DNA of 64,000 nucleotides from Falsirhodobacter algicola (GTDB lineage: Bacteria > Pseudomonadota > Alphaproteobacteria > Rhodobacterales > Rhodobacteraceae): NCBI RefSeq assembly GCF_018279165.1, contig NZ_CP047289.1:2115001-2179000 (forward strand), given 5' to 3'. The notes below the pieces were generated by a model that saw only the letters and a list, made by a program, of their open reading frames with translations, had not been told where the DNA came from and ran no database searches. The translations under genes were made by a program, and so were the position numbers. Positions 18,794-28,224 of this stretch are shown in pieces. Numbering within the stretch: position 1 is the stretch's first letter; each line of letters opens with the position of its first letter.

Positions 18794-19476
18794 GCGCGGG
18801 CCAGCCGCTCCATCTCGGCCACGAAATCGGGCAGCACGGCGGCCGGGGGGCCATCGGCGCGGATCGCCCCGCCTTCGAGCCACAGCACACGCTCGCACCC
18901 TTCGACGGAGGCGGGGTCGTGGGTGATGGTGATCAGCCGCTGCGGCAGATCGGCAAGGCGCCGCCGAAGGCGCAGGCGGGTCGGCAGGTCCAGCGCGGCG
19001 AAGGGTTCGTCTAGCAGGATCGTCTGCGGGGCCATCAGCAGGATCGACAGCAGGCACAGATACTGCTTCTGCCCCTGCGACAGGGTGGAGACCGGGCGAT
19101 CCGCCCAATCCGCCCGCCCCTCGGCGGCCAGTGCGGCGCGGGCGGTCTCTTCGGCGTCGGGGCGGCCCATCTGGCGCAGCCCGAAGGACAATTCCTCGAT
19201 CACCGTCGGGAAGATGATCTGATGGTCGGAATTCTGGAACAGGATCCCGATCGCGCCGAGCATGGCGCGGCGATCGGCGGGGTCCGCGCCCTCCACCTGC
19301 ACGGTGCCGGCGCTTGCGGGCTGAAGCCCGGCCAGAAGGCGCAGCAGCGTCGTCTTGCCCGCGCCATTGCGGCCAAGGACGGCAATGCGCCGTTCCGTCA
19401 GATGCAGGGTCAGCGGCTGCAGCAGCCTGTGCCCCTGCACCGTCACCTCTGCACCCTGAAGCACGATTCCATCCAT
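18790..19476 (-). CDS. bioM: Biotin ECF transporter, ATPase subunit BioM
   Basis: 228-aa ABC ATPase. The Walker A motif is GRNGAGKTTLL (about residues 35-45), the Q-loop LFQNSDHQIIFPTV, Walker B ILLDEPFAALD, and the H-loop ITITHD. The ABC signature reads LSQGQKQ instead of LSGGQ; the replaced position tolerates some variation, and the rest of the motor is intact, so activity is likely. First gene of bioMNY. I found no BioR-like box in the short gap to dprA. Confidence 0.92.
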   Translation of the reverse strand: MDGIVLQGAEVTVQGHRLLQPLTLHLTERRIAVLGRNGAGKTTLLRLLAGLQPASAGTVQVEGADPADRRAMLGAIGILFQNSDHQIIFPTVIEELSFGLRQMGRPDAEETARAALAAEGRADWADRPVSTLSQGQKQYLCLLSILLMAPQTILLDEPFAALDLPTRLRLRRRLADLPQRLITITHDPASVEGCERVLWLEGGAIRADGPPAAVLPDFVAEMERLARA

Positions 19477-19550
19477 GCCGCCTGATGCCGCGTTTCCCGC
19501 GCCTAATCAAGTTAAGCGCACATTAACCGTTTTGCCGGCAAGACGGGGGC

Positions 19551-20639
19551 ATGATCGACATTCTGCGCCTGATCCGTTCCCGCCGCGTCGGGGCCGTCAC
19601 CTTCCACCGGCTTCTGGCCGAACACGGCAGCGCGCGCGCCGCGTTGGAGGCGTTGCCGGAGGCCGCCCGCGCCTCGGGGGTGGAGCGGTACGAGATTTGC
19701 CCCGAAGGGGTCGCGATGGCCGAATTGCAGCGGGGCAAGGCGGCGGGGGCGCGGCTGATCTGCTGGGGCGATGCGGCCTATCCGCCGGCGCTGGCGGCGA
19801 TCGCGGATGCGCCGCCGGTGCTGTGGATGCGGGGCGATGCCGATCTGCTGGCGCGGCCGATGGTGGCGGTGGTGGGGGCGCGCAACGCCTCCAGCCTCGG
19901 GGTGCGGATGGCGCGCAAGCTGGCCTTTGCCTTGGCCGAGGCGGGGCAGGTCGTCGCCTCGGGGCTGGCGCGCGGCATCGACACCGCCGCCCACGAGGCC
20001 GCGCTGGAGGGCGGCACCTTGGCGGTTCTGGCGGGCGGGGTCGATGTGCCCTATCCGCCCGAGAATGCCGCCCTTGCCGAGCGCATCGCCGAGCAGGGCT
20101 GCCTGCTGAGCGAGCAGCCCCCCGGCACCCAGCCGCAGGCGCGCCATTTCCCGCTGCGCAATCGCATCGTCTCGGGCCTGTCGCATGCGGTGGTGGTGGT
20201 GGAGGCGGCGGCGCGGTCCGGTAGCCTCATCACGGCGCGCGAAGCGTTGGAGCAGGGGCGCGAGGTCTTTGCCGTGCCGGGCCATCCGTTCGATGCACGG
20301 GCGGCGGGCTGCAACCAACTGATCCGCGAAGGGGCGGTGCTGCTGACGCAGGCGGCCGAACTTCTGGCCGCCACCGGGCAACCGGCGGTCAATTTCGGGG
20401 CCCGGGTGCGGCGCGCCGCACCCCCGCCGCCGCCCGCCGCCGCCCCGCCGCGCATCCCGGCGGAGGGGCTGGAGGCGGCGATCCTCGACCGCCTCGGCCC
20501 CGCGCCCTTGGCCGAGGATCAACTGATCCGCGACCTTGGCCTCAGCGCCGCATCGCTGGCCCCGGCGCTTTTGTCGCTGGAGCTGGAGGGGCGGGTCGAA
20601 CGGCAGTCCGGGGGCATGCTCTGCCGCGCCCCTCATTGA
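19551..20639 (+). CDS. dprA: DNA-processing protein DprA
   Basis: 362-aa single-strand DNA-binding protein that loads RecA on incoming DNA during transformation. The N-terminal helical part is followed by the Rossmann-like DprA core (VAVVGARNASSLGVRMAR, SGLARGIDTAAHEAAL, LSEQPPGTQP, ARSGSLITAREALEQGR, AVPGHPFDARAAGCNQLI) and, after a Pro/Ala linker (about residues 285-305), a C-terminal winged-helix domain. It lies divergent from bioMNY and immediately upstream of topA. Other competence genes are not in the window. Confidence 0.95.
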   Translation: MIDILRLIRSRRVGAVTFHRLLAEHGSARAALEALPEAARASGVERYEICPEGVAMAELQRGKAAGARLICWGDAAYPPALAAIADAPPVLWMRGDADLLARPMVAVVGARNASSLGVRMARKLAFALAEAGQVVASGLARGIDTAAHEAALEGGTLAVLAGGVDVPYPPENAALAERIAEQGCLLSEQPPGTQPQARHFPLRNRIVSGLSHAVVVVEAAARSGSLITAREALEQGREVFAVPGHPFDARAAGCNQLIREGAVLLTQAAELLAATGQPAVNFGARVRRAAPPPPPAAAPPRIPAEGLEAAILDRLGPAPLAEDQLIRDLGLSAASLAPALLSLELEGRVERQSGGMLCRAPH

Positions 20640-20665
20640 CAAGTGGGGCGGACTGACCACATCTA
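20636..20665 (+). promoter_or_regulatory. Putative topA promoter
   Basis: A consensus -35 TTGACA (20636-20641) overlaps the dprA stop codon. It is followed after 18 bp by CATCTA (20660-20665), 25 bp before the topA ATG. Confidence 0.5.
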
Positions 20666-20690
20666 GGCCCGCTGTCGAAGGGAAATGTGC

Positions 20691-23255
20691 ATGGCTGTCG
20701 TCGTCGTCGAATCTCCGGCCAAGGCCAAGACGATCAACAAATATCTCGGGTCGGACTATACGGTTCTGGCCTCTTACGGCCATGTGCGCGATCTGCCGCC
20801 CAAGGACGGTTCGGTCGATACCGATGCCGATTTCGACATGAAGTGGGAGGTCGCGGCCGAAAGCCGCAAGCATGTGAAGGCGATCGCCGACGCGCTGAAG
20901 ACCGACGACACGCTGATCCTCGCCACCGACCCCGATCGCGAGGGGGAGGCGATCTCGTGGCACCTGCAGGAGGCGCTGGCCTCCAGCCTGAAGAAGGGCA
21001 AGACGGTCCGCCGCGTCACCTTCAACGCGATCACCAAGGCCGCCGTGCAGGAGGCGATGGCCCGCCCGCGCGACATCGACGCCCCGCTGGTGGAGGCGTA
21101 TCTGGCCCGCCGCGCGCTCGATTACCTCGTGGGGTTCAACCTGTCGCCGGTGCTGTGGCGCAAGCTGCCCGGCGCGAAATCGGCCGGGCGGGTGCAATCG
21201 GTCTGCCTGCGCCTGATCGTGGAGCGGGAGATGGAGGTCGAAGCCTTCCGTGCCCGCGAATACTGGTCGGTGAAATCCCAGCTTCAGACCCCCCGCGGCG
21301 CCGAGTTCGAGGCCCGTCTGACGGTGCTGGGCGGCCGCAAGCTGGACCGCTACGACATCGCCACCGCCGAAGCGGCCGAGCTTGCGGTGCAGGCCGTCAC
21401 CTCGCGCGATCTCTCCGTCCGCTCGGTGGAGGCCAAGCCCGCCGCGCGCAACCCCTCCGCACCATTCATGACCTCGACCCTCCAGCAGGAGGCGTCGCGC
21501 AAGTTCGGCATGGGGGCGAAGGCCTGCATGTCCTCGGCGCAGCGTCTCTATGAGGCGGGGCACATCACCTATATGCGTACCGACGGGATCGACATGGCCC
21601 CCGAAGCGGTGATGGCCGCACGCGACGAGATCAAGCGCCGCTTCGGCGAAGATTACGTCCCGTCCTCGCCGCGGATGTACAAGAACAAGGCCAAGAACGC
21701 GCAGGAAGCGCATGAATGCATCCGGCCGACCGACATGTCCGCCTCGCCCGAGACGCTGCGTCTGGAGGCGGATCAGCGCAAGCTCTACGATCTGATCTGG
21801 AAGCGGACGCTGGCCAGCCAGATGGCGGCTGCGCGGCTGGAACGGACCACGGTGGATATCGGCAGCGCCGACGAACAGGTGGTGCTGCGCGCCACGGGGC
21901 AGGTCGTGATGTTCGACGGCTTCCTCGCCATCTACGAGGAAGGCCGCGACGACGACGCCGAGGACGACGGCCGTCTGCCGCAGATCATGCAGGGCGAGGC
22001 CGCCAAGAAGCTGGGCGTCACCCCCGAGCAGCATTTCACCCAGCCGCCCCCGCGCTATACCGAGGCGACGCTGGTGAAACGCATGGAAGAGCTGGGGATT
22101 GGCCGTCCGTCCACCTATGCCAGCGTGCTGACGACGATTCAGGACCGCGAATATGTCCGCAAGGACAAGAACCGCCTGTTCCCCGAGGATAAGGGCCGCC
22201 TCGTCACGGCGTTCCTGACCAACTATTTCAAACGCTACGTCGAATACGATTTCACCGCCGATCTGGAGGCGGAACTGGATGACGTGTCGGCGGGCGAGCG
22301 GACCTACAAGGACGTTCTGGCGCGGTTCTGGCGCGATTTCTCGGCCGCGATCGCCGAGACGGCCGATCTGCGCATCGGCGAGGTGCTGACCACCATCGAC
22401 GAATTCCTTGCGCCGCATCTCTATCCGCCGCGGGGCGACGGGTCGGACCCGCGCGTCTGCCCGGTCTGCGAACAGGGGCGGCTGCATCTGAAGACCTCGC
22501 GCGGGGGTGGGGCGTTCATCGGCTGCGGCAACTATCCCGAATGCCGCTACACGCGGCCCATTTCGGGCGGCGAGGACGAGGGCGCGGCGGAACGCGTCCT
22601 TGGCGAGGATGACGCCGGGATTCCGGTCTGGCTGAAGACCGGGCGCTTCGGCCCCTATGTCCAGCGCGGCGATGCGACGGCCGAACAGCCCAAGCCCCCC
22701 CGCGCCAGCCTGCCCAAGGGCTGGTCCCCGGCGGATATGGATCTGGAAAAGGCCCTGCGGCTGCTGGATCTGCCCCGCTCCATCGGTCCGCATCCCGAGG
22801 ATGGCGTCATGGTGGAGGCCGGGATCGGCCGCTTCGGCCCCTATGTGAAGCACGGCACCAAATACGCCAACCTGCCCGAGGTCGACGAGGTGTTCGAGAT
22901 CGGCATGAACCGCGCGGTGGAGGTTCTCGCCTCCAAGCAGGTGCGGGGCCGTGCCGCCCCGGCCGAGCCGCTGCGACAACTCGGCGATCACCCCGATGGC
23001 GGCGCGCTGAGCGTGATGGCCGGGCGCTATGGCCCCTATGTCAAATGGGAGAAGGTGAACGCCACCTTGCCCAAGGAGCTTCAGCCCGAAACGGTGACGC
23101 TGGACGAGGCGATCGCGCTGGTGAACGAAAAGGCGTCCAAGGGCGGCAAGAAGAAGGCCGCGTCGAAAAAAGCCGCCACCAAGCCCGCGGCCAAGAAGGC
23201 CCCGGCGAAGAAGCCCGCCGCCAAGAAGGCCGCAAAGCCCAAGGCGGCGGACTAG
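20691..23255 (+). CDS. topA: DNA topoisomerase I
   Basis: 854-aa type IA topoisomerase that relaxes negative supercoils. The TOPRIM domain starts at the N-terminus (VVVESPAKAKTINKYLG, later DPDREGEAISWH), the catalytic tyrosine lies in YMRTDGIDM (about residue 300), and a CPVCEQGRLHLKTSRGGGAF...CGNYPEC zinc ribbon is followed by repeat domains with RYGPYVK-like motifs. The chain ends in a Lys/Ala/Pro-rich tail of about 40 residues, as in other high-GC bacteria, probably for DNA contact. The second ATG (20691, MAVVVVE) fits the family start. Confidence 0.97.
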   Translation: MAVVVVESPAKAKTINKYLGSDYTVLASYGHVRDLPPKDGSVDTDADFDMKWEVAAESRKHVKAIADALKTDDTLILATDPDREGEAISWHLQEALASSLKKGKTVRRVTFNAITKAAVQEAMARPRDIDAPLVEAYLARRALDYLVGFNLSPVLWRKLPGAKSAGRVQSVCLRLIVEREMEVEAFRAREYWSVKSQLQTPRGAEFEARLTVLGGRKLDRYDIATAEAAELAVQAVTSRDLSVRSVEAKPAARNPSAPFMTSTLQQEASRKFGMGAKACMSSAQRLYEAGHITYMRTDGIDMAPEAVMAARDEIKRRFGEDYVPSSPRMYKNKAKNAQEAHECIRPTDMSASPETLRLEADQRKLYDLIWKRTLASQMAAARLERTTVDIGSADEQVVLRATGQVVMFDGFLAIYEEGRDDDAEDDGRLPQIMQGEAAKKLGVTPEQHFTQPPPRYTEATLVKRMEELGIGRPSTYASVLTTIQDREYVRKDKNRLFPEDKGRLVTAFLTNYFKRYVEYDFTADLEAELDDVSAGERTYKDVLARFWRDFSAAIAETADLRIGEVLTTIDEFLAPHLYPPRGDGSDPRVCPVCEQGRLHLKTSRGGGAFIGCGNYPECRYTRPISGGEDEGAAERVLGEDDAGIPVWLKTGRFGPYVQRGDATAEQPKPPRASLPKGWSPADMDLEKALRLLDLPRSIGPHPEDGVMVEAGIGRFGPYVKHGTKYANLPEVDEVFEIGMNRAVEVLASKQVRGRAAPAEPLRQLGDHPDGGALSVMAGRYGPYVKWEKVNATLPKELQPETVTLDEAIALVNEKASKGGKKKAASKKAATKPAAKKAPAKKPAAKKAAKPKAAD

Positions 23256-23264
23256 GCCCGCGCC

Positions 23265-24287
23265 TCAGCCGCGCGGGTCGAGCAGGCGGCCCATGACGCT
23301 GGCGGCATGGATCGTGCCGATCGGCCGGCCGCCTTCGGTCACGGCGATCTCGGTCGCGCCATCCTTCAGGCGGGCCATCACCTCCCTCACCGGCGTCTCC
23401 GCCTCCACCGCAAGGGGGGCGGCGGTGGGGCCGGGGACCATCACATCGCGCGCCTTCAGGATCGACAGCGGATTCATATGGGCCACGAAATCGGCCACAT
23501 ATTCGGATGCGGGGTCGGTGATGATGTCGCGCGCGGTGCCGCATTGCACGATCCGCCCGCCATCCATCAACGCGATGCGGTTACCGATCTTGAACGCCTC
23601 GTCGAGGTCGTGGCTGACGAAGATGATCGTGCGCTTCAGCTTGGCTTGAAGGCCCAGAAGCTCGTCCTGAAGGCGGTTGCGGATCAGCGGATCGAGCGCG
23701 GAGAACGGCTCGTCCATCAGCAGGATCGGCGCCTCGGTGACGAAGGCGCGGGCAAGGCCGACGCGCTGCTGCATCCCGCCCGACAGATCGCCGACGCGCC
23801 GGTCGGCCCATTGCGACAGGTGCACCAGATCGAGCTGCGCATCCACCCGCTCGCGCCGTTCGCGCGCCGAAATGCCCGCGAGTTCGAGGCCGAGGCCCAC
23901 ATTCTCGCGCACCGTGCGCCATGGCAGCAGGCCGAAGCCCTGAAACACCATCGCCACCCGCGACAGCCGCAGGCGGCGCAGATCGCGCGCCGAGGCATGG
24001 GTGACCGACATCATGCGCGTGCCGTCATGCACCCGCACCTCGCCCCGCACCACGGGGTTGAGGCCGTTCACCCCGCGCAGCAGCGTGGATTTGCCCGACC
24101 CCGAGAGGCCCATCAGCACGAGGATCTCCCCCTCCTCGACCCGAAGCGAGCAGTCGTGCACGCCGAGGATCTGGCCCGTCGCCTCCTGCACCTCGGTGCG
24201 GCTGCGGCCGGCATCCATCAGGGGCAGGGCGCTGGCCGGGGCATCCCCGAACACGATGGAGACATTGTCGAATTCCACGGCGGTCAT
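23265..24287 (-). CDS. choV: Choline ABC transporter, ATP-binding protein
   Basis: 340-aa ATPase of the glycine betaine/choline importer family. Walker A is GLSGSGKSTLLRG (about residues 59-71), the signature LSGGMQQRVGLARAF, Walker B ILLMDEPFSALD and the H-loop FVSHDLDEA. A C-terminal CBS-like regulatory region follows (about 275-340). It is the last gene of choX-choW-choV, its ATG overlapping the choW stop by 4 bp. The adjoining bet genes point to choline as substrate. Confidence 0.93.
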   Translation of the reverse strand: MTAVEFDNVSIVFGDAPASALPLMDAGRSRTEVQEATGQILGVHDCSLRVEEGEILVLMGLSGSGKSTLLRGVNGLNPVVRGEVRVHDGTRMMSVTHASARDLRRLRLSRVAMVFQGFGLLPWRTVRENVGLGLELAGISARERRERVDAQLDLVHLSQWADRRVGDLSGGMQQRVGLARAFVTEAPILLMDEPFSALDPLIRNRLQDELLGLQAKLKRTIIFVSHDLDEAFKIGNRIALMDGGRIVQCGTARDIITDPASEYVADFVAHMNPLSILKARDVMVPGPTAAPLAVEAETPVREVMARLKDGATEIAVTEGGRPIGTIHAASVMGRLLDPRG

Positions 24288-25126
24288 GTGCGCGTCACCT
24301 TCAGCATGCGGTCCAGCAGGATCGCCACGACGACGATGATGAAGCCCGATTCGAAGCCGAGCGCAGTGTTCACGGTGTTCAGCGCGCGCACCACCGGCAC
24401 GCCCAGCCCGTTGGCGCCCACCAGCGCCGCGATGACGACCATCGACAGCGACAGCATGATCGCCTGCGTCAGACCAGCCATGATCTGCGGCAGCGCCCAG
24501 GGCAGTTCCACCTTCCACAGCTTCTGACGGGGGGTGGCGCCGAAACTCTCGGCCGCTTCCGTCAGCGCGGCCGGGGTGGAGCCGATGCCGAGCGCCGTCA
24601 GCCGGATCGGGGCGGGCAGCACGAAGATCACCGTCGCCAGAAGGCCCGGCACCATCCCAAGGCCGAAGAACACGATCGCCGGGATCAGATAGACGAAGGT
24701 CGGCAGCGTCTGCATCAGGTCCAGAAAGGGCGTGATCGTCTGCAGAAGGCGCGGGCGATGCGCGGCGGCGATGCCGATCGGCACGCCGATGATCATGGTC
24801 GTCGCGCAGGCGATGATGATGAGCGCGAGGCTTTCGGTCGTCGGTTCCCAATAGCCTTGGTTGATGATGAACAAGAAGCCCGCCAGCACCAGAAGGCAGG
24901 TCTTCCAGTTGCGCTGCAACGCCCATGTCAGCGCGACGAAGGCGGCCACGACGATCAGCGGATGCGCCCCCTGCAGGACGAACAGCACCGCCTCGATCAG
25001 GGTGTCCATCACGTCCGAGATGACGTCGAAGACCGGCCCGCCATTGGCGTTCAGCCAATCGAAGACCATCTTCGCCCATCGTCCCACCGGGATCTTGTAG
25101 TCCGTCAGCCAGTCGATCATGCCCAT
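24284..25126 (-). CDS. choW: Choline ABC transporter, permease
   Basis: 280-aa permease of the ProW/OpuAB class with about six membrane helices and the binding-protein-dependent transport (EAA-type) loop TEAAESFGATPRQKLWKVELP (about residues 188-208) that contacts the ATPase. It starts 61 bp after choX and overlaps choV by 4 bp. Confidence 0.93.
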   Translation of the reverse strand: MGMIDWLTDYKIPVGRWAKMVFDWLNANGGPVFDVISDVMDTLIEAVLFVLQGAHPLIVVAAFVALTWALQRNWKTCLLVLAGFLFIINQGYWEPTTESLALIIIACATTMIIGVPIGIAAAHRPRLLQTITPFLDLMQTLPTFVYLIPAIVFFGLGMVPGLLATVIFVLPAPIRLTALGIGSTPAALTEAAESFGATPRQKLWKVELPWALPQIMAGLTQAIMLSLSMVVIAALVGANGLGVPVVRALNTVNTALGFESGFIIVVVAILLDRMLKVTRT

Positions 25127-25159
25127 CCCTTGGTGTTGCCTGCCTCAGCAATGCGATTG

Positions 25160-25180
25160 GGCGGGGTACACCACCCCGCC
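25160..25180 (-). other. Intra-operon hairpin between choX and choW
   Basis: 8-bp perfect stem GGCGGGGT/ACCCCGCC with a 5-base loop, 8 bp after the choX stop, without a T-tract. Such stems often protect the message of the abundant binding protein or lower expression of the genes that follow. Confidence 0.5.
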
Positions 25181-25187
25181 GTCCGGG

Positions 25188-26114
25188 TCAAAGACCCAGC
25201 GCCTTGCGCACCGCCGGCAGGCCCTCGGCCCCGTCCACGGTGGTCACGCCGTCCAGCCACGGCGCGATCACGTCGGGATGGGCGGCGACCCACTGCTTCA
25301 CGGCGGCATCGGCGGTCATCCCGTCATCGAGGATGAGGCCCATCATCTCATTCTCCATTGGCAGGGTGAAACGCTGCTGGGTCAGCAGGCGCGCGACATT
25401 GGGGCATTCCTCGGCAAAGCCCTTGCGCGCGATGGTGTTCACGACGCCCTCGCTGCCGAAGAACTCCTCGCCGCCTTGCAGATAGGTCAGATCGAAGCTG
25501 GCATTCATCGGATGCGGCGCCCATGCCAGAAAGACCACAGGCTCCTGCCGCGGATAGAGGCGCGAGACCTGCGCCAGCATCCCTTGCTCCGAGGATTGCA
25601 CGATCTGCCACCCCTCCAGCGGGCCGCCCGCCTCGGTCAGGCCGATCAGGTATTCATTGCCCTCGTTGCCTGGCTCGATCCCGTAGATCTTGTGATCCAG
25701 CTCGTCGGCGAAGCGCGGCAGATCCTCGTAGCTCGTCAGCCCCTCGGCGGCGAGATAGCTCGGCACGGCGATGTTGTACTTCGTCCCCTCGAGGTTGACC
25801 GCCAGCGTTTCGATGGACCCGTCATCGAGATAGGGCTGCAACGCGGCCTCCTGCGAGGGCATCCAGTTGCCGAGGAACACGTCGATGTCACCCGCGCTCA
25901 GCGAGGCGAAGGTGACGGGAACGCCGATCACGTCCACGTTCACGTCATAGCCCAGCGCCTCGAGGATCTGGCGCGTCAGCGTCGTGGTGGAGGTGATGTC
26001 GGTCCAGCCGACATCGGACATGCGGACCGTATCGCATTGCGATTGGGCGGCGGCGGGGCCGGCGATGGCGGCCGCGGCGATGGCGGCGACAAGGGTAGGG
26101 GCGAGGGTTTTCAT
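25188..26114 (-). CDS. choX: Choline-binding periplasmic protein
   Basis: 308 aa with a signal peptide (about residues 1-24, LVAAIAAAAIAGPAAAQ), then an OpuAC-type substrate-binding domain. Motifs include RMSDVGWTDITSTTTLTR, FLGNWMPSQEAAL, and KIYGIEPGNEGNEYLIG, and several Trp/Tyr residues could make a cation-pi box for choline. The start was set at 26114 (MKTLAP), with GGGAG upstream. It is divergent from betI and shares the BetI-like operator region. Confidence 0.93.
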   Translation of the reverse strand: MKTLAPTLVAAIAAAAIAGPAAAQSQCDTVRMSDVGWTDITSTTTLTRQILEALGYDVNVDVIGVPVTFASLSAGDIDVFLGNWMPSQEAALQPYLDDGSIETLAVNLEGTKYNIAVPSYLAAEGLTSYEDLPRFADELDHKIYGIEPGNEGNEYLIGLTEAGGPLEGWQIVQSSEQGMLAQVSRLYPRQEPVVFLAWAPHPMNASFDLTYLQGGEEFFGSEGVVNTIARKGFAEECPNVARLLTQQRFTLPMENEMMGLILDDGMTADAAVKQWVAAHPDVIAPWLDGVTTVDGAEGLPAVRKALGL

Positions 26115-26140
26115 GCGAAGCTCCCGTGGGGACAGTATTG

Positions 26141-26174
26141 TTGATTGACGAGTCAATTAAAAAAGCGATAAGCC
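26141..26174 (+). promoter_or_regulatory. BetI-like operator and betI promoter
   Basis: Dyad TTGATTGAC-GA-GTCAATTAA (26141-26160, 8 of 9 pairs match) resembles the known bet operator of enterobacteria. It overlaps the -35 TTGACG (26145-26150) of a promoter with an 18-bp spacer and -10 TAAGCC (26169-26174). It lies between choX and betI, so BetI could repress both uptake and oxidation genes until choline is present. Binding is inferred. Confidence 0.7.
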
Positions 26175-26200
26175 CGAGATGCAAGCATCGAGGGGTGATC

Positions 26201-26782
26201 ATGCCGAAAATGGGTATGGAGCCTGTCCGCAGGGCGGCCTTGATCCAAGCGACGCTGGATGAGATCGGCCGCACGGGCACGCTGGAGGTGACGGTCGGGC
26301 AGATCGCGCGCCGGGCGGGCGTGTCCCCGGCGCTGGCGCATCATTATTTCGGCGGGAAGGAGGATCTGTTCCTTGCCGCCATGCGCGCCGTTCTGGTCGC
26401 CTATGGGGCCGAGGTGCGGTCCATGCTGCGCGGTCGCCATGCCCCGGCGGAACGGCTGTCGGCGATCCTGAACGCCTCCTTCTCCGTCAACCATTTCCGG
26501 CCCGAGATCATCAGCGTCTGGCTGAACTTCTATGTGCTGGCGCAGACGGTTCCGGCGGCGCAGCGGCTGCTGACGATCTATCAGCGGCGGCTGCATTCGA
26601 ACCTCGTGGCTTGCCTGCGCCCCATGGCGGGCGCGCGTGCACCGGCCATCGCGGCCAGTGCCGGTGCCCTGATTGATGGCGTCTATCTGCGTCATGCGTT
26701 GCGCGATGTCATTCCGGACCCGGCTGCCAGCGTCACCATGGTGTTTGTTCTGATCGAGTCCGAAATCAAGGGAGAGACGTGA
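26201..26782 (+). CDS. betI: Choline-responsive TetR-type repressor BetI
   Basis: 193-aa regulator. The N-terminal TetR helix-turn-helix ([21 protein letters not shown], about residues 30-50) is followed by a BetI-type ligand domain ([14 protein letters not shown]). The start at 26201 ([14 protein letters not shown]) has GAGGGG upstream and matches BetI N-termini. The stop overlaps the betB ATG by one base. It probably represses betIBA and choXWV through the dyad at 26141-26160. Confidence 0.95.
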   Translation: MPKMGMEPVRRAALIQATLDEIGRTGTLEVTVGQIARRAGVSPALAHHYFGGKEDLFLAAMRAVLVAYGAEVRSMLRGRHAPAERLSAILNASFSVNHFRPEIISVWLNFYVLAQTVPAAQRLLTIYQRRLHSNLVACLRPMAGARAPAIAASAGALIDGVYLRHALRDVIPDPAASVTMVFVLIESEIKGET

Positions 26783-28224
26783 TGAAAGCCCAACCGACCG
26801 CCAGTCATTTCATCGACGGAACGTGGGTGGAGGATGCCGCAGGGCGCGCCTTCGACGTCGTCTTTCCCGCGACGGGCGAGGTGATCGCCCGCCTGCACGA
26901 GGCCACCCCCGCCGTGATCGACCGCGCGCTGGCGGCGGCCGAGCGCGCGCAGCGGGACTGGGCGCGCCTGCGCCCGGTGGAGCGGGGGCGCGTTCTGCGC
27001 CGCGCCGCCGACCTCATCCGCGCGCGCAACGCCGATCTGTCGGTGCTGGAGGTGTTGGACACCGGCAAGCCCATTCAGGAGACGGAGGTGGCCGACTGGC
27101 CTTCGGGGGCGGATGCACTGGAATATTTCGCGGGCCTCGCCCCCACCGTCACCGGGGAAACCGTGCCGCTGGGCGCCGATTTCGCCTATTCCATCCGCGA
27201 GCCGCTGGGCGTCTGCGTCGGCATCGGGGCGTGGAACTATCCCAGCCAGATCGCCTGCTGGAAGGCCGCGCCCGCGCTCGCCATGGGCAATGCGATGGTC
27301 TTCAAACCGTCCGAGGTGACGCCCCTCGGCGCGCTGCAGCTGGCCGCGATCCTGACCGAGGCGGGGGCACCGCCCGGGCTTTTCAACGTGGTGCAGGGTT
27401 TCGGCGGCGTGGGCGCGGCGCTGGTGAGCGATCCGCGCACGGCCAAGGTGTCGCTGACGGGATCGGTGCCGACGGGGCGCAAGGTCTATGCCGCAGCGGC
27501 CGAAGGCATTCGCCACGTCACGATGGAACTGGGCGGGAAATCCCCCCTCATCGTGTTCGAGGATGCCGATATCGACAGCGCCGTGGGCGCGGCGATGCTG
27601 GGGAACTTCTATTCCTCGGGGCAGATCTGCTCGAACGGAACGCGCGTCTTCGTCCACCGCGCGGTGAAGGCGCGCTTCCTCGAGGCGCTGAAGGTGCGGG
27701 CCGAGGCGATCCGCTTGGGCGATCCGCTCGATCCCGGCACGCAGATGGGGCCGCTCGTCAGCGCGGCGCAGGTCGCCAAGGTGCGCGCGCATGTGGACCT
27801 CGCGCTGCGCGAGGGCGCGCGCCTCGTGACGGGCGGCGCGGGGGAGGGGATGTTCGTGCCCCCCACCGTCTTTGCCGAGGTGACGGACGCCATGACCCTG
27901 TCCCGCGAGGAAGTGTTCGGCCCGGTGATGGCCGTCCTTGATTTCGACGACGAGGCCGAGGTGATCGCCCGCGCGAACGCCACCGAATACGGGCTGGCGG
28001 CGGGGGTGTTCACCGCCGATCTGGCCCGCGCGCACCGCGTCGTGGCGCAGCTTCAGGCCGGAACCTGCTGGATCAACGCCTACAACCTGACGCCGGTCGA
28101 ATCCTCGTTCGGCGGGGTGAAGGCGTCGGGGGTCGGGCGCGAGAACGGCCGCGCCGCGATCGAACATTACACCCAGCTGAAATCCGTCTATGTCGGGATG
28201 GGGCCGGTCGATGCACCCTACTGA
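26782..28224 (+). CDS. betB: Betaine aldehyde dehydrogenase
   Basis: 480-aa NAD(P)-dependent dehydrogenase that oxidises betaine aldehyde to glycine betaine, an osmoprotectant. Family motifs: [29 protein letters not shown], the catalytic Glu in MELGGKSPL (about residue 250) and the catalytic Cys in [12 protein letters not shown] (about 285). The ATG at 26782 is the last base of the betI stop. Normal length. Confidence 0.97.
   Translation: MKAQPTASHFIDGTWVEDAAGRAFDVVFPATGEVIARLHEATPAVIDRALAAAERAQRDWARLRPVERGRVLRRAADLIRARNADLSVLEVLDTGKPIQETEVADWPSGADALEYFAGLAPTVTGETVPLGADFAYSIREPLGVCVGIGAWNYPSQIACWKAAPALAMGNAMVFKPSEVTPLGALQLAAILTEAGAPPGLFNVVQGFGGVGAALVSDPRTAKVSLTGSVPTGRKVYAAAAEGIRHVTMELGGKSPLIVFEDADIDSAVGAAMLGNFYSSGQICSNGTRVFVHRAVKARFLEALKVRAEAIRLGDPLDPGTQMGPLVSAAQVAKVRAHVDLALREGARLVTGGAGEGMFVPPTVFAEVTDAMTLSREEVFGPVMAVLDFDDEAEVIARANATEYGLAAGVFTADLARAHRVVAQLQAGTCWINAYNLTPVESSFGGVKASGVGRENGRAAIEHYTQLKSVYVGMGPVDAPY

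Noticed and set aside
19477-19550. BioR operator between bioM and dprA
   Set aside because: I looked for a TTATCTATAA-like palindrome and found only unpaired TTAA words.
20200-20240. Run of GGTGGTGGTGGAGGCGGCGGC in dprA as a microsatellite
   Set aside because: It encodes conserved DprA residues (VVVVEAAARSG) and is explained by GC-rich codons.
19512-22991. 1159-codon minus-strand frame opposite dprA and topA
   Set aside because: Antisense artefact of high third-position GC; it spans two well-supported genes.
23150-23255. Lys/Ala-rich repeats at the end of topA as a frameshift or recombined repeat
   Set aside because: Basic repetitive tails are normal for topoisomerase I in high-GC bacteria, and the frame is intact.
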